Assembly: GCA_026390215.1 (NCBI GenBank) | Contig: JAPLGJ010000208.1 | Coordinates: forward strand, 1-12,437 | From: Caldisericota bacterium | Lineage (GTDB): Bacteria > Caldisericota > Caldisericia > Cryosericales > Cryosericaceae | Length of the DNA stretch: 12,437 nucleotides | Direction of reading: 5' to 3' | Part shown: piece after piece, positions 7,021 to 12,437 of the stretch | Position numbering within the stretch: the first letter of the stretch is position 1 | Layout of the letters: every line of letters starts with the position of its first letter | Made by a program: the position numbers and the translations under genes | The notes under the pieces: generated by a model | What the model saw: only the letters and a program-made list of their open reading frames with translations | The model's database searches: none | What the model was told of the DNA's origin: nothing

Positions 7021-7049
7021 TTGACAAGTGAAATCCATTCTGGTATAGT
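7021..7049 (+). promoter_or_regulatory. Sigma70-type promoter with extended -10
   Basis: TTGACA at 7021-7026 is a perfect -35. TATAGT at 7044-7049 is a five-of-six -10, separated by exactly 17 bases. TG at 7041-7042 adds the extended -10 element. Transcription would begin near 7056 and read toward the ABC exporter genes. Confidence 0.8.
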
Positions 7050-7105
7050 CTCAACGTTGCGCCTTGAGGGCGCGTATGGACATTCGTGTATGTGGAGGTA
7101 CGACA

Positions 7106-7135
7106 ATGGCAGACAACAGGATTTGCACCAACTGA
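7106..7135 (+). CDS. Nine-codon leader ORF or remnant of a zinc-ribbon gene
   Basis: ATG at 7106 has GGAGG (7094-7098) 7 bases ahead, as good as any SD in the window, and encodes MADNRICTN before TGA TGA. The stop overlaps an ATG at 7135 (TGATG) that opens a 17-codon ORF (to 7188). Two readings are possible. It may be a regulatory leader peptide for the exporter 160 bases downstream. Alternatively it is the start of a decayed zinc-ribbon protein: such proteins often begin with a short run and CxxC, and the following sequence reads LQPGVCHS in the same frame and GTLLIGPAA in another. The sequence alone does not decide. Confidence 0.35.
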   Translation: MADNRICTN

Positions 7136-7209
7136 TGACAGGGACGCTGTTGATTGGACCAGCTGCAGCCAGGAGTTTGCCACAGTAAGCGCAGGACCGT
7201 CAATTCCTC

Positions 7210-7238
7210 AGTCACTGACTCTCACAGAGTCCGTCAGT
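7210..7238 (+). promoter_or_regulatory. Overlapping dyads in the exporter leader
   Basis: AGTCACTGACT (7210-7220) is a dyad around a central C. GACTCT/AGAGTC (7217-7222 with 7226-7231) and ACTGAC/GTCAGT (7214-7219 with 7233-7238) are competing stems. No U-run follows. This could be an operator or an RNA switch element; function is unproven. Confidence 0.3.
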
Positions 7239-7291
7239 AATCTCCCCTGTCATACAGTTCGCTTTTCCCCACACTAGTTCTGGAGGTAGCA

Positions 7292-7305
7292 CTGTATGCA
7301 TACAG
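7292..7305 (+). promoter_or_regulatory. 14-bp perfect palindrome across the ATPase start codon
   Basis: CTGTATGCATACAG is its own reverse complement and includes the ATG at 7296. It may be a repressor site or a small hairpin over the start codon, but one such palindrome is expected by chance in a window of this size. Confidence 0.2.
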
Positions 7306-8300
7306 CTATTCAAGTAGAGAACCTCACTCGTGTTTTCAATCAGAGAGGCAAAGCTCCTTTCCACGCGTTGCGGGGAGTCAGCTTCGATGTCTCCTATGGC
7401 GAGATCTTCGGCCTTCTGGGCCCGAACGGCGCGGGCAAGACCACGACCATCAAGATCATGTCGACGTTGCTGCTTCCCACGTCAGGGTCCGTTGCTGTGG
7501 CCGGCTTTGACGTCGAGAAGGACTACGCTCGTGTACGTCCGCTCATCAGCCTCATCTCGGGAGGCGAGACCTCGGGGTATGGCATTCTCACCGTCGAGGA
7601 GCAGCTCTGGATGTTCAGTCAGTTCTACGGTATGGAGACGCCTGTGGCGCGGTCCCGAATCGAGGAGTACCTCAAGGTCGTCGGAATGTGGGACAGCAGA
7701 CGTCAGCAGATGAACCGCTTGTCCACGGGCATGCGTCAGAAGGTCAATCTGGTGCGTGGTCTCGTCACCGACCCCAAGGTGCTGTTCCTCGACGAGCCGA
7801 CGCTTGGCGTCGACGTCGAGGCGAGCGTCATTATCCGCAGCATCGTGCGCGACTGGGTTCAGGGGAAACCGGAACGCTCAGTCATTCTGACAACACACTA
7901 CATGGCAGAGGCCGATGAACTCTGTTCGCGTGTGGCTATCATCAACCACGGGCTTATTCTTGCGAATGCAGCTCCGTCGCAACTGAAGCAAGACCTGGAC
8001 AGCAGGGCCCACTATGAGATTACGGTCGATCGGCTCGACGGGGAGCAGCTTGGCCTTATCACTGCATTCATGGGCGAGGGGAACGATCTCGTCCTGGGTG
8101 CCGACAAGGTGACGAACAGCCCCATGCTTGTCGCACACCTGATGCACGAGAGTGATATCGCCCGCCTTATTGCGGCATTGGCGGGGCAGGGGGCAACTCT
8201 CGAGTACATGCGTAAGCTCGAGCCTACTCTGGAAGACGCATTTCTCAAAATGGTGGGCAGGAGGTTCGAAGATGAAGAAGCAGTTTCTCCTGTTTCTTAG
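7296..8300 (+). CDS. ABC exporter ATP-binding protein (DrrA/ABC-2 type)
   Basis: Cytoplasmic nucleotide-binding subunit, 334 residues, that would power the two permeases encoded next. Walker A is GPNGAGKTT (42-50), the signature is LSTGMRQK (142-149), Walker B is KVLFLDEPTLGVD (161-173 with D-loop), and the switch histidine is His201 in TTHYMAEADE. The region where the Q-loop glutamine usually lies reads LISGGETSGYG, without glutamine. A C-terminal extension of about 110 residues follows the ATPase core, as is common in drug- or lipid-export ATPases of this type. TGGAGG at 7281-7286 precedes the ATG by 9 bases. The permease gene starts 29 bases before its stop. The substrate cannot be told from sequence. 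Confidence 0.92.
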   Translation: MHTAIQVENLTRVFNQRGKAPFHALRGVSFDVSYGEIFGLLGPNGAGKTTTIKIMSTLLLPTSGSVAVAGFDVEKDYARVRPLISLISGGETSGYGILTVEEQLWMFSQFYGMETPVARSRIEEYLKVVGMWDSRRQQMNRLSTGMRQKVNLVRGLVTDPKVLFLDEPTLGVDVEASVIIRSIVRDWVQGKPERSVILTTHYMAEADELCSRVAIINHGLILANAAPSQLKQDLDSRAHYEITVDRLDGEQLGLITAFMGEGNDLVLGADKVTNSPMLVAHLMHESDIARLIAALAGQGATLEYMRKLEPTLEDAFLKMVGRRFEDEEAVSPVS

Positions 8301-9087
8301 GACGCTCAACGCGCGCGCCTACGTGCGCATTTTTGGACAGATGCGCGAGGCGACCTGGGTCGTTGCAAGTGTCCTGGGTGGTTTCTTCACGATGGCGACC
8401 TACATCTACCTCTACCGGACGCTTGGCACCGGTTCTGAGTTCAGCGGACTGGTGGTGCTGGGAGGATTCATGACGCCCTTCTTCCTGAACGTTCTGTGGG
8501 GTGTCGCGACGCAGCTGTACTGGGAGAAGGAAATGGGGAACCTGGAGCTGATGCTTGTGAGCCCCGCCCCACTGTCCGCCTTCCTCGTCGGTCTGTCTGT
8601 CGGCGGCGCCATGCATACGATGTTGCGTTCTCTGGCGGTGCTGTTCTTTGGCATCGCGGTGTTCAAGGTGGAGTTCACGGTTCTGCACCTGCCCCTGGCA
8701 CTGCTCGTCTTCCTCGTGACCCTGTTTTCGATGTATGGACTGGGCATTGTGTTCTCGTCGCTGTTTCTCTACCACGGGCGCGACGCGTGGCGGACTGCCG
8801 ATCTCGTCATGGAACCGACGAACGTTCTTTCGGGGTCCTACTTCCCCGCCAGATTTCTGGGAGTGGGTCTGCTCGGTATCGCAGCACTCATCCCGACGAC
8901 ACTTGGGCTTGACGCACTGAGGCAGCTTCTGGTCCCCTCGTTCACAGCGAAGGTGCTGGACTGGCGATGGGAGTCACTCATCCTCATCGGACTGGGTCTT
9001 GTGTTTGCGTTCATCGCATCGTGGGCACTGCGGTCCGTCGAGTACAAGGCCAGGCGCGATGCTCGCCTGACGCTCAGGTGGCAGTGA
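8272..9087 (+). CDS. ABC-2 type transporter permease, first
   Basis: 271-residue integral membrane protein. The ATG at 8272 has AGGAGG (8259-8264) 7 bases before it and lies inside the end of the ATPase gene; the open frame upstream of it is only overlap. About six hydrophobic segments can be read, near residues 29-50, 60-80, 105-127, 138-160, 190-215 and 238-256. WEKEMGNLELMLVSP, between the second and third segments, is the hallmark cytoplasmic stretch of ABC-2 permeases. The C-terminus is basic (VEYKARRDARLTLRW), expected in the cytoplasm. It probably pairs with the next permease to form a heterodimeric channel on the ATPase. Confidence 0.88.
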   Translation: MKKQFLLFLRTLNARAYVRIFGQMREATWVVASVLGGFFTMATYIYLYRTLGTGSEFSGLVVLGGFMTPFFLNVLWGVATQLYWEKEMGNLELMLVSPAPLSAFLVGLSVGGAMHTMLRSLAVLFFGIAVFKVEFTVLHLPLALLVFLVTLFSMYGLGIVFSSLFLYHGRDAWRTADLVMEPTNVLSGSYFPARFLGVGLLGIAALIPTTLGLDALRQLLVPSFTAKVLDWRWESLILIGLGLVFAFIASWALRSVEYKARRDARLTLRWQ

Positions 9088-9899
9088 TGAAAGGTTTTCT
9101 TGCTTCCATGTATGTCGGTCTGCAGATCGAGAGCAACTGGACGAAGAAGTGGGTGTGGCTGCTCTATCTTGCCGCATATCCGATCGGAAGCTTTCTTGCG
9201 GTCATCATCCTCTACGGTGTCTTCGGCCAGAAGACGGGGCTCCTCCCGTACGCACTGTACGGGACCATCTTCTACTACTCACTCAGTATGGTGTTCTTCG
9301 ATATGGCGTTCAGTGTCCACGATGATCGAGAACACTATCAGACGCTGAAGTACATCTTCCTGTCGAGCACGTCGTACCGAACGTACCTGTGCGGTCGTGC
9401 CGCAACACGTTATCTGATCGCGCTCGCAGGAATCGCCATCAATCTGTGCTGGCTCGTTCCCGTACTGCATCTGCCGTTCCACCCCAACTGGGCGTACCTG
9501 ATAGCAGGCGCTGTCCTCGGGTATCTTGTGGCTGCCGGCCTGGGGTTGGCCATGGCTTCTGTGTTCCTCCTGACGATCAAGCTGGATGTCGACGTTGTCG
9601 ACGCGCTCTTTGGGGGGATGTTTGTGCTGAGCGGGGCATTGTTTCCTCCGACTGCTTTTCCAGCGGTGTTTGCAAGGATCGCAGAGTTGGTTCCCATGAG
9701 TCCATTCATCGAACTCATGCGGCGGGCAGTGTCGGGACAGATTCTCACCAGTTTTCTCTCCGACCTGTCGACGTTCCAGTTGCTGAACCGAGTAGCCCTA
9801 TCGGCGGCAGTCCTGTTTGCGCTCGGCTCTGTTCTGGTGGCTTTCGGCAGTCGCAAAGCTCAGCAGAAGGGCTACATCGATGTGACTACAGCATTCTAG
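9087..9899 (+). CDS. ABC-2 type transporter permease, second
   Basis: 270-residue integral membrane protein starting at an ATG that overlaps the stop of the first permease (TGATG); a GTG one codon earlier is an alternative. Hydrophobic segments lie near residues 23-45, 55-77, 107-130, 138-162, 170-190 and 235-255. DDREHYQTLKYIFLSSTSYRTYL, at the equivalent place to the WEKE stretch of the first permease, is the ABC-2 cytoplasmic region, and GGMFVLSGALFPPTAFPA fits the family's loop before the last helix. With the preceding two genes it forms a complete ATPase plus two-permease exporter. Substrate unknown. Confidence 0.87.
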   Translation: MKGFLASMYVGLQIESNWTKKWVWLLYLAAYPIGSFLAVIILYGVFGQKTGLLPYALYGTIFYYSLSMVFFDMAFSVHDDREHYQTLKYIFLSSTSYRTYLCGRAATRYLIALAGIAINLCWLVPVLHLPFHPNWAYLIAGAVLGYLVAAGLGLAMASVFLLTIKLDVDVVDALFGGMFVLSGALFPPTAFPAVFARIAELVPMSPFIELMRRAVSGQILTSFLSDLSTFQLLNRVALSAAVLFALGSVLVAFGSRKAQQKGYIDVTTAF

Positions 9900-9923
9900 G
9901 CCAAGAGGCAGCTTCACAGCTTC

Positions 9924-9956
9924 CATCCGCCGCACCCAGGAAGGGTACGGCGGATG
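9924..9956 (+). terminator. Hairpin after the exporter operon, probable terminator
   Basis: CATCCGCCG (9924-9932) pairs perfectly with 9948-9956, and an inner ACCC/GGGT stem (9934-9937 with 9943-9946) continues it after one mismatch. A T5 run follows only 20 bases later (9972-9976). It lies between convergent genes and may serve both sides. Confidence 0.55.
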
Positions 9957-9986
9957 CGCATTTGGTGCCGCTTTTTGGGTGAAGTG

Positions 9987-10805
9987 TCAGGGCTGCTGGT
10001 CTCCTGGACGGAAGCCGGGTGTGCCTCCGAACCACTTGGCGTAGATGGTGTCGTACGTGCCGTCGTTGGCCAGGTCTCGCAGGGCCTTGTCCACAGCGGC
10101 TTTCAGCTGCTTGTCTTCGAGGTGCATGGCGATGCCAAGGTCTTTCACCTTGAGTACACTGATGACCGTGAGTGTTGGGGAGGCCTTCGCATAGAAAGCG
10201 CTGACCGGGAAGTCGTTGACGACAGCATCGATGCGTCCCAGGGTCAAGTCGGCCATTGCCAGCTGAATGTCCGGGTAGGACCGAACGTCTGTCACGCCAT
10301 CGATCATGCGTGCACTGGTTTCGCCCGTGGTTCCCACCTGAGCACCGACCCTCAATCCAGCAAGGTCGGAAGGTCCTGATATGGTATGGAGAGTCTTGTC
10401 GAACACGATGCCCATGTCCGCCCGGTAGTAGGGAATGGAGAAACTGACTTCCTTCTCGCGTTCGGGGGTGATCGTCATGGACGAAATGAGAACCTCGAAC
10501 TTTCGCGTCTGAAGGGCAGGGATGATACCATCCCAGGCGGTGGTCACGATGTCTGACTTCAGGCCAAGCTTCTCAGCGACGGCGGCAATGAGTTCGATGT
10601 CGAAACCTGTAGGCTTGTTGTTACTGTCGGCGAATTCGAAAGGAGCGTACGTTGTGTCGTTGCCGGCAGTCAGGGCGCCGTCCTTCTTGACGCGGTCGAG
10701 GTCGGATGCAGTGTCTGCGGGTCTGCAGCCCGAAAGTACCACAAGACATAGAACGAGTGCGACAGTGAAAACCGCACCCCACCGTGATGTACGAGTTCTG
10801 CTCAT
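9987..10805 (-). CDS. Amino-acid-type ABC transporter substrate-binding lipoprotein
   Basis: 272 residues of the solute-binding family 3 (polar amino acids and relatives), exported and anchored by lipid. It has an N-terminal Arg-rich start, a hydrophobic core and lipobox LSGC with Cys27. Mature-domain signatures are TYAPFEFADSNNKPTGFDIEL, then SSMTITPEREKEVSFSIPYY, whose TPER arginine usually binds the ligand carboxylate, then VGTTGETSA and DAVVNDFPVS. AAGGAG lies 8 bases before the ATG. No permease or ATPase adjoins it. It is closely similar to the lipoprotein starting at 11880, so the two are paralogues; the ligand is probably an amino acid but cannot be named. Confidence 0.9.
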   Translation of the reverse strand: MSRTRTSRWGAVFTVALVLCLVVLSGCRPADTASDLDRVKKDGALTAGNDTTYAPFEFADSNNKPTGFDIELIAAVAEKLGLKSDIVTTAWDGIIPALQTRKFEVLISSMTITPEREKEVSFSIPYYRADMGIVFDKTLHTISGPSDLAGLRVGAQVGTTGETSARMIDGVTDVRSYPDIQLAMADLTLGRIDAVVNDFPVSAFYAKASPTLTVISVLKVKDLGIAMHLEDKQLKAAVDKALRDLANDGTYDTIYAKWFGGTPGFRPGDQQP

Positions 10806-10909
10806 GTCTGACTCTCCTTGTTGTCAGGGTATGAAAAGACGGCACGACATACGTCGGGTCGTTACCAAGGGGCTGGTCGGCTGATTGGCCTGTAGCGTTG
10901 GTTGGGTGA

Positions 10910-10936
10910 AGTATAGGGATAGGTCAGAAAATACAA
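10910..10936 (-). promoter_or_regulatory. Possible promoter of the binding-protein gene
   Basis: On the minus strand, TATACT (10915-10910) is preceded by TTGTAT (10936-10931) with a 15-base spacer, which is short. The same CCCTATACTT context recurs upstream of the small membrane protein gene (11795-11786), which strengthens the -10 assignment. Confidence 0.4.
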
Positions 10937-10971
10937 GGAGAAACATGTACAGAAGGTGAAGAGAATGCGGA

Positions 10972-10987
10972 GGCCGGAGTGCCGGCC
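10972..10987 (-). terminator. GC-rich hairpin after the gamma-carbonic-anhydrase-like gene
   Basis: GGCCGG (10972-10977) pairs with CCGGCC (10982-10987) around a 4-base loop, about 15 bases past the minus-strand stop. There is no U-tract, so termination is only likely. Confidence 0.4.
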
Positions 10988-11002
10988 GGTCCGATGCCAG
11001 GG

Positions 11003-11530
11003 TTATCTGTGTTCAGGCTCTGTCCTGGACATCACTCCCAGTCTGACGTAGTCGTCGGCCCGGCGATGGAGTTCCAGTATCTCCTCGTCTGAAAGAGACC
11101 GCACAACGCGTGCAGGGACACCCATCGAGAGTGACCGGGCAGGCACGGCCCTCTTCTCAGGAACAAGCGCCGCGGCTGCTACCACTGCCTCGTCACCGAC
11201 AATGGCTCCCGTGAGGACCGTGGCATGCATGCCCACCATGGCATGGTGGCCGATTGTACAGCCATGCAAGACGGCGCTGTGGCCTACCGTGGCGCCCTCG
11301 CCAACAATGAGAGGGACATCGATATCTACATGCCCCACCACGTTGTCCTGGACGTTGGCGTTGCGGTGCACGACGATAGGCGCGATGTCACCACGGAGGA
11401 CCACTCCGTACCAGATGCTGGCGCCCTCCTCGACGGTCACATCTCCTATCAGCACGGCCGTGTCCGCGACAAATGCCGTGGATGCTACGATTGGGGTCTT
11501 TCCGTCGAATGGGTGCAGAATCCCGGACAT
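11003..11530 (-). CDS. Gamma-carbonic-anhydrase family left-handed beta-helix protein
   Basis: 175 residues. The start is the ATG at 11530, with AAGGAGG 7 bases ahead; the open frame extends upstream only because it overlaps the preceding gene. It is a hexapeptide-repeat protein of the YrdA/PaaY/CaiE-like gamma-class group. RGDIAPIVV (46-54), NVQDNVVGH with Gln61, Asp62 and His67, VGHSAVLHGC with His84 and His89, and a short C-terminal helix are seen. The three histidines match the zinc or iron ligands of the family, so metal binding is likely. Whether it hydrates CO2 is not certain, since many members do something else. The start overlaps the previous gene's stop (TGATG). Confidence 0.9.
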   Translation of the reverse strand: MSGILHPFDGKTPIVASTAFVADTAVLIGDVTVEEGASIWYGVVLRGDIAPIVVHRNANVQDNVVGHVDIDVPLIVGEGATVGHSAVLHGCTIGHHAMVGMHATVLTGAIVGDEAVVAAAALVPEKRAVPARSLSMGVPARVVRSLSDEEILELHRRADDYVRLGVMSRTEPEHR

Positions 11531-11784
11531 CAGTGTTCCTCCTTGTGCTGCAATCGCTTTGCATGAGTCTCGGCAACACCCGAGATGAGGCTCACACCGG
11601 CCAGGCCCAGTGCACTCATGCCACCAACAACCGCCATGACAGACCAACCCAGCGGCCTGCCGACGAGGTGCATGACAAAAGCTCCTACGAAGGCAGCGCC
11701 AGCGACCAGGACGAGACCGATGCCTGTTGCGGTCGCCAGGTGGCCCGGCTCCCTTCGATGCTTTACTTTCTTCAAGGATTGCAC
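11530..11784 (-). CDS. Small two-helix membrane protein, AtpZ-like
   Basis: 84 residues if the GTG at 11784 is used: a basic N-terminus, two hydrophobic segments (about 19-42 and 47-68) and a charged tail. The glycine-rich helices resemble AtpZ/AtpI-type proteins usually found ahead of F1Fo ATP synthase genes, but no ATP synthase gene is in view, so the family call is tentative. The start is uncertain. No SD precedes the GTG, and a TATACT -10 element lies 2 bases upstream of it, so transcription would begin inside the annotated start. A TTG at 11775 is an alternative. Its stop overlaps the start of the gamma-class protein gene, so the two are translationally coupled. Confidence 0.6.
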   Translation of the reverse strand: MQSLKKVKHRREPGHLATATGIGLVLVAGAAFVGAFVMHLVGRPLGWSVMAVVGGMSALGLAGVSLISGVAETHAKRLQHKEEH

Positions 11785-11786
11785 AA

Positions 11787-11792
11787 AGTATA
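11787..11792 (-). promoter_or_regulatory. -10 element for the membrane protein / gamma-class pair
   Basis: TATACT read on the minus strand within CCCTATACTT, the same context as at 10910-10915 upstream of the binding-protein gene. No good -35 is seen; a factor binding the adjacent inverted repeat could compensate. Confidence 0.4.
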
Positions 11793-11797
11793 GGGTA

Positions 11798-11816
11798 GCA
11801 CTGTTCTTTGCAGTGC
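11798..11816. promoter_or_regulatory. Inverted repeat between divergent genes
   Basis: GCACTG (11798-11803) and CAGTGC (11811-11816) are perfect 6-bp arms with a 7-base spacer. They lie where the -35 of the minus-strand promoter should be and 64 bases upstream of the plus-strand lipoprotein gene. This may be an operator for one or both directions; the arms are short. Confidence 0.35.
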
Positions 11817-11879
11817 GATATGGGGTAGCTCGCTCAGGTGACGGTTGCCAGAAATCTGAATCAGGCAGGAGGAGAGAGG

Positions 11880-12437
11880 ATGAAGAAGACAGCGTTTGCT
11901 CGTAGTGTCGTGTTAGTAGTTGTTGCTCTCATGATGGTCACGGTTTTGACAGGATGCAAGACTCAAACTGGAACACTCAACTGGGGGACAGACCCGACGT
12001 ATGCGCCATTCGAGTACGCCGACGAAGCCAACAAGCCAACAGGGTTTGACGTTGAGCTGATGGAGGCTATTGCCGCAAAGATGGGCAAGACCAGTAGCCT
12101 GACGAGTGGGGCTTTTGACGGGCTTCTCCTTGCCCTGCAGGGAAAGAAGTTCGACGCGGTCTGCGCCGCCATGACGATCACCCCCGAACGCGAGCAGGAA
12201 GTCAGTTTCTCCATTCCTTACTACCGGGCGGACATGGGCATCATGTACAACCCGGCCAAGAACAATATCACCAAACCCGAGGATCTTGTGGGGAAGACAG
12301 TCGGCGTTCAGACTGGCACGACAGGGGAGACTTCCGCCAAGCTGATTGCGGGTGTCAAGGTCAATTCCTACCCCGACATCCAGCTTGCCACCCTCGACCT
12401 CGAGAATGGCAAGACCGACGCTGTGGTGAATGACTAT
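11880..12437 (+). CDS. Amino-acid-type substrate-binding lipoprotein, partial (runs off the window)
   Basis: The first 186 residues of a solute-binding family 3 lipoprotein; the frame is open to the last base, so the gene is cut by the window edge. ATG at 11880 follows AGGAGG (11867-11872) by 7 bases. The signal peptide begins MKKTAFARS and ends at lipobox LTGC with Cys26. Mature signatures are PTYAPFEYADEANKPTGFDV, MTITPEREQEVSFSIPYY, TGTTGETSAKLI and SYPDIQLA. Long stretches match the minus-strand lipoprotein at 9987-10805, for example TITPERExEVSFSIPYYRA, so they arose by duplication. Permease and ATPase genes may follow beyond the window. Confidence 0.92.
   Translation, partial: MKKTAFARSVVLVVVALMMVTVLTGCKTQTGTLNWGTDPTYAPFEYADEANKPTGFDVELMEAIAAKMGKTSSLTSGAFDGLLLALQGKKFDAVCAAMTITPEREQEVSFSIPYYRADMGIMYNPAKNNITKPEDLVGKTVGVQTGTTGETSAKLIAGVKVNSYPDIQLATLDLENGKTDAVVNDY

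Larger units (their letters stand above)
6962..7295 (+). other. 334-base intergenic leader of the ABC exporter operon
   Basis: No full gene is seen here. It holds a small stem (6980-6984 with 6988-6992), a strong promoter (7021-7049), a GC-rich 5-bp hairpin near the predicted transcript start (7059-7063 with 7069-7073), a 9-codon ORF with a good SD (7106-7135), overlapping dyads (7210-7238) and the SD of the ATPase gene (7281-7286). The predicted leader RNA is about 240 bases, long enough for attenuation-type control. Confidence 0.6.

Noticed and set aside
7135..7188. 17-codon ORF (MTGTLLIGPAAARSLPQ) as a separate gene
   Set aside because: It has no SD of its own and no recognisable product; kept only as part of the leader or pseudogene hypothesis.
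10835..10884. Short plus-strand ORF in the gap upstream of the minus-strand lipoprotein
   Set aside because: No SD, no homology recognised, and it lies in the promoter region of the opposite gene.
1..12437. Direct-repeat arrays, tRNA-like cloverleafs, transposase motifs, attachment sites
   Set aside because: Looked for by eye on both strands; none seen.

Overview
The window reads as part of the chromosome of an anaerobic bacterium of moderately high GC. Genes are dense and mostly preceded by strong GGAGG-type Shine-Dalgarno (SD) sequences. Two lipoproteins have clear lipoboxes, and one good sigma70-type promoter is visible. The anaerobic reading rests on a pyruvate/2-oxoacid:ferredoxin oxidoreductase, a ferredoxin:thioredoxin reductase with a rubredoxin-type domain, and several Fe-S or iron-linked proteins. 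The phylum cannot be fixed from the sequence alone. No tRNA, rRNA, CRISPR array, insertion sequence or phage gene was recognised.

Left part (2-2178): porA and porB, the alpha and beta subunits of a 2-oxoacid:ferredoxin oxidoreductase, 5 bases apart and closed by an 11-bp hairpin. The gamma and delta subunits are not in view and probably lie upstream.

Central redox/Fe-S block (2200-6961, all +): (1) a two-domain protein joining a flavodoxin-like and a ferritin/rubrerythrin-like domain; (2) an aberrant NifS/IscS-type cysteine desulfurase; (3) an IscU scaffold fused to a C-terminal MIP18 (DUF59)-like domain; (4) a low-specificity threonine aldolase; (5) a small CGWC glutaredoxin-like protein; (6) a ferredoxin:thioredoxin reductase catalytic subunit fused to a rubredoxin-like domain. 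Genes 2-6 are closely spaced and look like one operon. A reasonable inference is a system in which POR-reduced ferredoxin drives thiol reduction through FTR to the glutaredoxin-like protein, next to a simplified sulfur-donor/scaffold pair for Fe-S clusters. The unusual domain fusions and active-site substitutions make this block the most interesting part of the window.

Exporter block (6962-9956, +): a 334-base intergenic leader with an extended -10 promoter, a 9-codon ORF with a strong SD (leader peptide or remnant of a zinc-ribbon gene) and possible hairpins. It is followed by one ABC ATPase and two ABC-2-type permeases that overlap each other, then a terminator-like hairpin.

Right part (9957-12437): a minus-strand amino-acid-type substrate-binding lipoprotein; a minus-strand pair of a small two-helix membrane protein (AtpZ-like) and a gamma-carbonic-anhydrase-family protein, coupled by a TGATG overlap; then a plus-strand, clearly paralogous substrate-binding lipoprotein that runs off the end of the window. 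Its permease and ATPase may lie downstream.
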